Source: JAHDHW01 sp964551455 (GTDB lineage: Bacteria > Bacteroidota > Bacteroidia > Chitinophagales > Saprospiraceae). Taken from it: a stretch of 26,737 nt of DNA. The DNA is taken from positions 1 to 26,737 of the forward strand of contig CAZKDA010000041.1 of the NCBI GenBank assembly GCA_964551455.1, written 5' to 3'. This document shows positions 24,601-26,737 of the stretch, in pieces. The position numbers were made by a program, and so were the translations under genes. The notes beneath the pieces are model-generated. The model made no database searches, was not told the origin of the DNA, and saw nothing but the letters and a program-made list of their open reading frames with translations. How positions within the stretch are numbered: position 1 is the stretch's first letter; every line of letters starts with the position of its first letter.

Positions 24601-24811
24601 TCATACCAACAACATTCCTGAACATGAATATTGCGATATGTTGTCAAGCGCCCGTGCGAAATCCGTAGCCAATTATATTATTGGCAAAGGCATCGATCCC
24701 AACCGGGTTTACTACAAAGGTTATGGAAAACGCAACCCGATCGCGACCAACAGTACGCCCGAAGGCCGGATGAAAAACCAAAGGGTGGAAATCAAAATCC
24801 TTAGCATCTAG
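21686..24811 (+). CDS. Secreted propeller + eight SprB repeats + OmpA-domain protein
   Basis: 1041 residues from the ATG at 21686, where MNRFLTFLLFANISILTAQ is a signal peptide. The frame runs open from 21617 but that prefix covers a promoter box. About residues 25-305 form a two-component-regulator-type propeller (NNKWIGNSKG, GSYWIGTEAGVM, GNMWIASEV, NAIWVGTEDKGLYLI). Residues 307-912 are eight SprB-like repeats alternating between type A (Cys near the start, e.g. KCSGEQ) and type B (DGxA near the start, DxNGCS at the end). Units 4-5 and 6-7 are almost identical in DNA. Residues about 912-1041 are an OmpA-like peptidoglycan-binding domain (EVGGHTNN ... SSARAKSVANYIIGKGI ... GYGKRNPIATN); the usual Asp after HT is Asn. 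No T9SS sorting domain is present. It probably projects repeats from the cell wall; the partner is unknown. Confidence 0.9.
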   Translation: MNRFLTFLLFANISILTAQEPMRVTRSAAVDRNIPIRNIYIDDENNKWIGNSKGAFQLHSVDYATAVEIGADEISLLTFKGGNYNINFNRTALFDILKNETNGLFEGERDFAGAFYDQLKKELFIGTNGIGVFRLKTEPQLQLLEHITTSNSKLKTDFITVMFSDRPGSYWIGTEAGVMHNEDGKWKLFEKFLKIEAINKSGSDIWIFGEGFLWKVDTNNNWTAINLDKSMVEGKINDIVIDRKGNMWIASEVITRFNMESGDFNKYGAAEYFTSNIPTSLAVDQDNAIWVGTEDKGLYLIEKESAITVNCVVEKQLGCDGKNDAAISVMVSGGDAPYTFQWNSGQTGENLNSLGPGQYEVTVTDSKGKKKNASVTINDPQLTASATQDKIESAADANDGAASVSVSGGKPEYKFLWSNGETGKSAVNLNEGSHSVTVTDQNGCSATATVNITRQVEDMSLTFLPKTENKCSGDRLASLSLEIKGGKAPFKTDWNMPGVEGMNPTDLAAGDYRVTVTDALNNTATGAFVISEPESITVSIEVESPASTGNSDGVASAKVEGGTAPFTFKWDNGEAAQTASALAPGTRTLIVTDANGCSASATATIDENILPLSASIEQSAEIKCSGEQSAAIEAKVKGGKGPFQYLWNDPNLSGKSVSKLAAGDYALTVTDAEGTTFTTSFNIKEPIALSVSIEVESPASTGNSDGVASAKVEGGTAPFTFKWDNGEAAQTASALAPGTRTLIVTDANGCSASATATIDENILPLSASIEQSAEIKCSGEQSAAIEAKVKGGKGPFQYLWNDPNLSGKSVSKLAAGDYALTVTDAEGTTSTASYSVKEPEMLSATITKKSPASDESSFDGKAELEVKGGTGNYITLWDNEEQGLHASQLGIGEHKVSITDENGCSVVVPFETKKRILPQLTAANLREGQTVRMEQLFFEADSFRITEVSIPVIEELYDFMVENKSVVIEVGGHTNNIPEHEYCDMLSSARAKSVANYIIGKGIDPNRVYYKGYGKRNPIATNSTPEGRMKNQRVEIKILSI
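23302..24171 (+). repeat. In-frame tandem duplication in the SprB region
   Basis: 23302-23712 and 23761-24171 match over 411 nt with about four differences; the central ~370 nt are identical by eye. The period is 459 bp (153 codons), which is one A+B pair of SprB repeats, so the reading frame is kept. Confidence 0.95.
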
Positions 24812-24820
24812 CGCTCTGCT

Positions 24821-24897
24821 GGTTCATAGTTTGTAGCCTGCCTTTGCCGCCTGCCTGAATGCTCTTGGCAGGCAGGTCAGGCAGGTTCATAGTTTGT
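24821..24897. repeat. Palindromic segment flanked by 14-bp direct repeats
   Basis: GGTTCATAGTTTGT occurs at 24821-24834 and again at 24884-24897. Between them lies a GC-rich inverted repeat built on CCTGCC and GGCAGG. A third copy of the 14-mer is at 6067-6080. Just downstream, 24915-24935 holds three heptads (TGTTCAT, TGTTCAC, CATTCAC). Confidence 0.75.
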
Positions 24898-24998
24898 GGA
24901 TGCTCGATTCTCTCTGTTCATTGTTCACCATTCACCTGACAAACCACCAGGTATTTCTATAAAAAAACTTTCGGAAGCATTAATTATATTTCAAAAGT

Positions 24999-25006
24999 AT
25001 AAATTT
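24999..25006 (+). promoter_or_regulatory. Candidate -7 box (TAAATTTG) for the M48-like gene
   Basis: It fits TAnnTTTG and lies 84 bp before the ATG at 25091. The -33 element is not clear. Confidence 0.4.
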
Positions 25007-25090
25007 GCGGAAGGCAATTGCTTCTTATGAAATTCTATTTTCCAATCCAAATATTCGTCGTCAGGCAGGATCAGTAAAATACAAAACACC

Positions 25091-26023
25091 ATGGATTTGA
25101 AAGTGCTAACCGGCCTCAGTTCAAAAGAATACGAACATCCATTTGACAAAAAGGCACTGGATGCGCTTCACGGAACCAAAGGCCTCGATACCCTTGTCAA
25201 TAAATTTTACGAGTACGGTGTTGAAAAGATATTCAGGATTCAGATTACGGGAAGCAACCTGAGAGTCACCCAAAAAAGTTTTCCCGAAATATTTCATTTG
25301 TTCCAGCAGGTGCATGTGGTGTTGCACCAAACCCTGATCCCGGAATTATACCTGTACCACACGGATGAATTGCAAGGCATCACCACCGGGGTTGACCAAC
25401 CCATCGTCGCGCTGAGCAACGGTTGTATTGAAAATTTTACGGAAGGTGAGCTGATGTTCATCATGGGTCGGGAGATCGGGCATATCAAAAGCGGCCACGT
25501 GCTTTATTACGAAATTGGCACTATGCTTCCGCTTCTTAGCGATATTCTCGGAAGCCTGACGCTTGGCATCGGCTCGATCATTTCGATGGGATTGCAAATC
25601 GCTTTGCTGCAATGGAAACGGATGTCGGAATACACTGCCGATCGCGCCGGATTGCTCGCCTGCCAGGACATCAGCATCGCCGCCTCTGCGCTTTCCAAAA
25701 TATCCGGTTTACCAAACAAATATTTTTCAAACTATGATGTCGCTGATTTTGCAACACAGGCCAGGCAATTTGAAGGTTTCGATGTGGGGAATTACAACAA
25801 AGTGATCAAATACGTCAGCCTCATGCTCGGCGAACACAAGTGGACGATCGACCGCACCAATGAGTTGCTGAAATGGGTGGACACGGGACAGTACCAGGCT
25901 GTCCTTGAACGCAAAACCCAAGTCGTGACCGAAACCAAATTCAAATTTTGCCCAGGCTGCGGCGCCCGGATATTAAGCCCCACCGCTTCTTTTTGCCCGA
26001 AATGCGGTAAAAGGGTTTTATGA
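25091..26023 (+). CDS. M48 peptidase-like protein with RExxH site and C-terminal zinc ribbon
   Basis: 310 residues. The gluzincin region reads ELMFIMGREIGHIKSGHVLY. The family motif HExxH appears as R127-E128-I129-G130-H131, so the first zinc-ligand His is Arg. The third ligand position, Glu180 in RMSEYTADRAGLL, and the catalytic Glu128 are kept. A hydrophobic stretch (about 140-170) between them is typical of M48 membrane or hairpin segments. The C-terminus is a zinc ribbon with C287-x2-C290 and C302-x2-C305 (FCPGCGARIL, SFCPKCGKRV). There is no signal peptide. M48 members cleave damaged or signal-type membrane proteins; with a ligand missing this one may be inactive or use altered chemistry. 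A sequencing error is possible but would need two base changes. The neighbouring TIR gene is on the other strand. Confidence 0.85.
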   Translation: MDLKVLTGLSSKEYEHPFDKKALDALHGTKGLDTLVNKFYEYGVEKIFRIQITGSNLRVTQKSFPEIFHLFQQVHVVLHQTLIPELYLYHTDELQGITTGVDQPIVALSNGCIENFTEGELMFIMGREIGHIKSGHVLYYEIGTMLPLLSDILGSLTLGIGSIISMGLQIALLQWKRMSEYTADRAGLLACQDISIAASALSKISGLPNKYFSNYDVADFATQARQFEGFDVGNYNKVIKYVSLMLGEHKWTIDRTNELLKWVDTGQYQAVLERKTQVVTETKFKFCPGCGARILSPTASFCPKCGKRVL

Positions 26024-26034
26024 ATGATGAGTTT

Positions 26035-26083
26035 GTAAACGGTAAACGGTAAATAGTGAACAGTAAACGGTGAACGGTAAACC
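26035..26083. repeat. Heptad array, 7 units of GTRAACG type
   Basis: Seven units in perfect 7-bp phase: GTAAACG, GTAAACG, GTAAATA, GTGAACA, GTAAACG, GTGAACG, GTAAACC. The array starts 12 bp after the M48-like stop codon. Substitutions are frequent but no unit has gained or lost a base. Confidence 0.93.
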
Positions 26084-26111
26084 ATAATACCATATCGCAG
26101 CGTAGCGAAGA

Positions 26112-26169
26112 TCCCGACCGATAGGTCGGGAATACCACATTGTATCCCGCTTTTTCTCGAAAAAACGGG
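26112..26169. repeat. Two adjacent dispersed hairpins (copy 3 of CCCGCTTTTT type)
   Basis: 26112-26131 is TCCCGACC-GATA-GGTCGGGA. 26146-26169 is a CCCGCTTTTT.../...AAAAACGGG hairpin with one mismatch, and its right flank is nearly identical to that at 4665-4692. The pair lies between the M48-like gene and the end of the minus-strand TIR gene, so it may separate their transcripts. Confidence 0.75.
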
Positions 26170-26262
26170 ACGATGAAATCGGGAATGAATGATAAATCCG
26201 GAGGCGGGAGATCGGAGAAATGTGAAGGATAATCCTTATTTTATCCAATTATGGATTACCAA

Positions 26263-26297
26263 TGCAACTACAAACTTTGATCTACAAACCACAAATA
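26263..26297. repeat. Degenerate heptads next to the TIR gene stop
   Basis: Five phased units: TGCAACT, ACAAACT, TTGATCT, ACAAACC, ACAAATA. They belong to the same NNNAACN-like family as the other heptads and end 2 bp before the TIR gene stop codon. Confidence 0.6.
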
Positions 26298-26299
26298 CA

Positions 26300-26737
26300 T
26301 CAACTTCCAGCCTTTTTCTTTTGCACATTCAAAATGACCTGCTTGAGGCCGGTGACGACATTGAGGAAAGCTTCGTCCATATCATCCCATTGGTTGATTG
26401 GTTTGGCATTTCGGGGCAGCGCCTGGAGTTTGGCAAATTCCGTTTGGTTCCAGTCGCAGGCTTTTAAGATCACGGGAACGACGATGGCGCTCCGGTTTTC
26501 ATGCCGTTCGATAGCGGTTTTAATTTCAACATCATAAATATATCGCGAAGCAAGGAATCGCGGGCTTACGAGGAGCAGGATAATATCAGCGGTTTCCAGT
26601 TCATCTTTGATGGACTCATCCCATTCGTCGCCGGGAGCGATCTGACGGTCGTTCCATACTTTTATGGCGGGCTGTCGCTTGATCATGGCAAGGTGAACAT
26701 CCAGTTCTTCGCGAAGGTCTTCATCTTTGTGGGCATA
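26300..26737 (-). CDS. TIR-domain protein, C-terminal part (5' end cut by window)
   Basis: The frame is open to the window edge; 145 codons are visible and the start is missing. The residues visible at the edge are YAHKDEDLREELDVHLAMIK, which is the start of a TIR domain (usually preceded by a short FISYA-type strand). They are followed by IKVWNDRQIAPGDEWDESI, ETADIILLLVSPRFLASRYI, a conserved acidic YDVEIKTAIERH helix that includes the usual catalytic-Glu position, and AIVVPVILKACDW. The protein ends about 20 residues after the domain. TIR domains either cleave NAD or mediate assembly, often in phage defence or signalling. Whether this is a stand-alone ~155-residue protein or the end of a larger one cannot be told here. 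Confidence 0.88.
   Translation of the reverse strand, partial: YAHKDEDLREELDVHLAMIKRQPAIKVWNDRQIAPGDEWDESIKDELETADIILLLVSPRFLASRYIYDVEIKTAIERHENRSAIVVPVILKACDWNQTEFAKLQALPRNAKPINQWDDMDEAFLNVVTGLKQVILNVQKKKAGS

Noticed and set aside
24420..24811. T9SS sorting domain on the propeller/SprB/OmpA protein
   Set aside because: The C-terminus is an OmpA-like domain ending VEIKILSI, with no FPNP or LPxGxYxI motifs.

Overview
The window looks like a chromosome segment of a Bacteroidota bacterium, most likely from the Saprospiria (Saprospiraceae-like). The reasons are a type IX secretion (T9SS) C-terminal sorting domain, many SprB/PKD-like adhesin repeats with the pattern APFTYxWxNG...CVTITDANGC, TAnnTTTG-type -7 promoter boxes, weak Shine-Dalgarno signals, and intergenic spacers full of 7-bp and 8-bp tandem repeats and hairpins. 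This placement is inferred from gene content and style. No rRNA, tRNA, CRISPR array or transposase was seen.

Layout. 1-609 is non-coding and repeat-rich. 610-2679 encodes a secreted T9SS adhesin-like protein. 2772-4618 is a tight pair: an ECF-like sigma factor and a membrane protein with an anti-sigma-like N-terminus and an outer-membrane beta-barrel C-terminus. 4884-6032 is a lipoprotein with SprB-like domains and 6127-6588 a small three-helix membrane protein. 6754-7311 (minus) is a DinB-like protein. 7473-10739 is a large exported TolB-propeller/amidohydrolase. 10740-11870 is a 1.1-kb gene-free island packed with inverted and direct repeats. 11871-13043 is an acyl-CoA dehydrogenase-like flavoprotein. 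13383-15488 is a secreted protein with five ~90-residue W/Cys repeats and an OmpA-like tail. 15672-17210 is a cardiolipin synthase, convergent with topA (17226-19769, minus). 20071-20616 (minus) is a small exported DUF6794-like protein and 21072-21461 a small membrane protein. 21686-24811 is a propeller + eight SprB repeats + OmpA protein. 25091-26023 is an M48-like peptidase homologue whose HExxH motif reads RExxH, with a C-terminal zinc ribbon. 26300-26737 (minus) is the C-terminal part of a TIR-domain protein cut by the window edge.

Much of the coding content concerns the cell envelope: T9SS export, OmpA-type peptidoglycan anchoring, a sigma/anti-sigma-barrel pair and phospholipid synthesis. 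Apart from the sigma/anti-sigma pair (2-nt gap), genes are separated by repeat-filled spacers and look independently transcribed.

The least explained signal is the island at 10743-11724. It carries a 118/119-nt two-hairpin element twice, with differences confined to loops and one internal bulge and with a conserved alternative pairing. It is bracketed by imperfect inverted repeats. Other points of interest are the RExxH M48 homologue, the C-x17-C repeat protein, the near-identical tandem duplication inside the SprB region of the 1041-residue protein, and a degenerate 7-bp repeat family recurring in many spacers.
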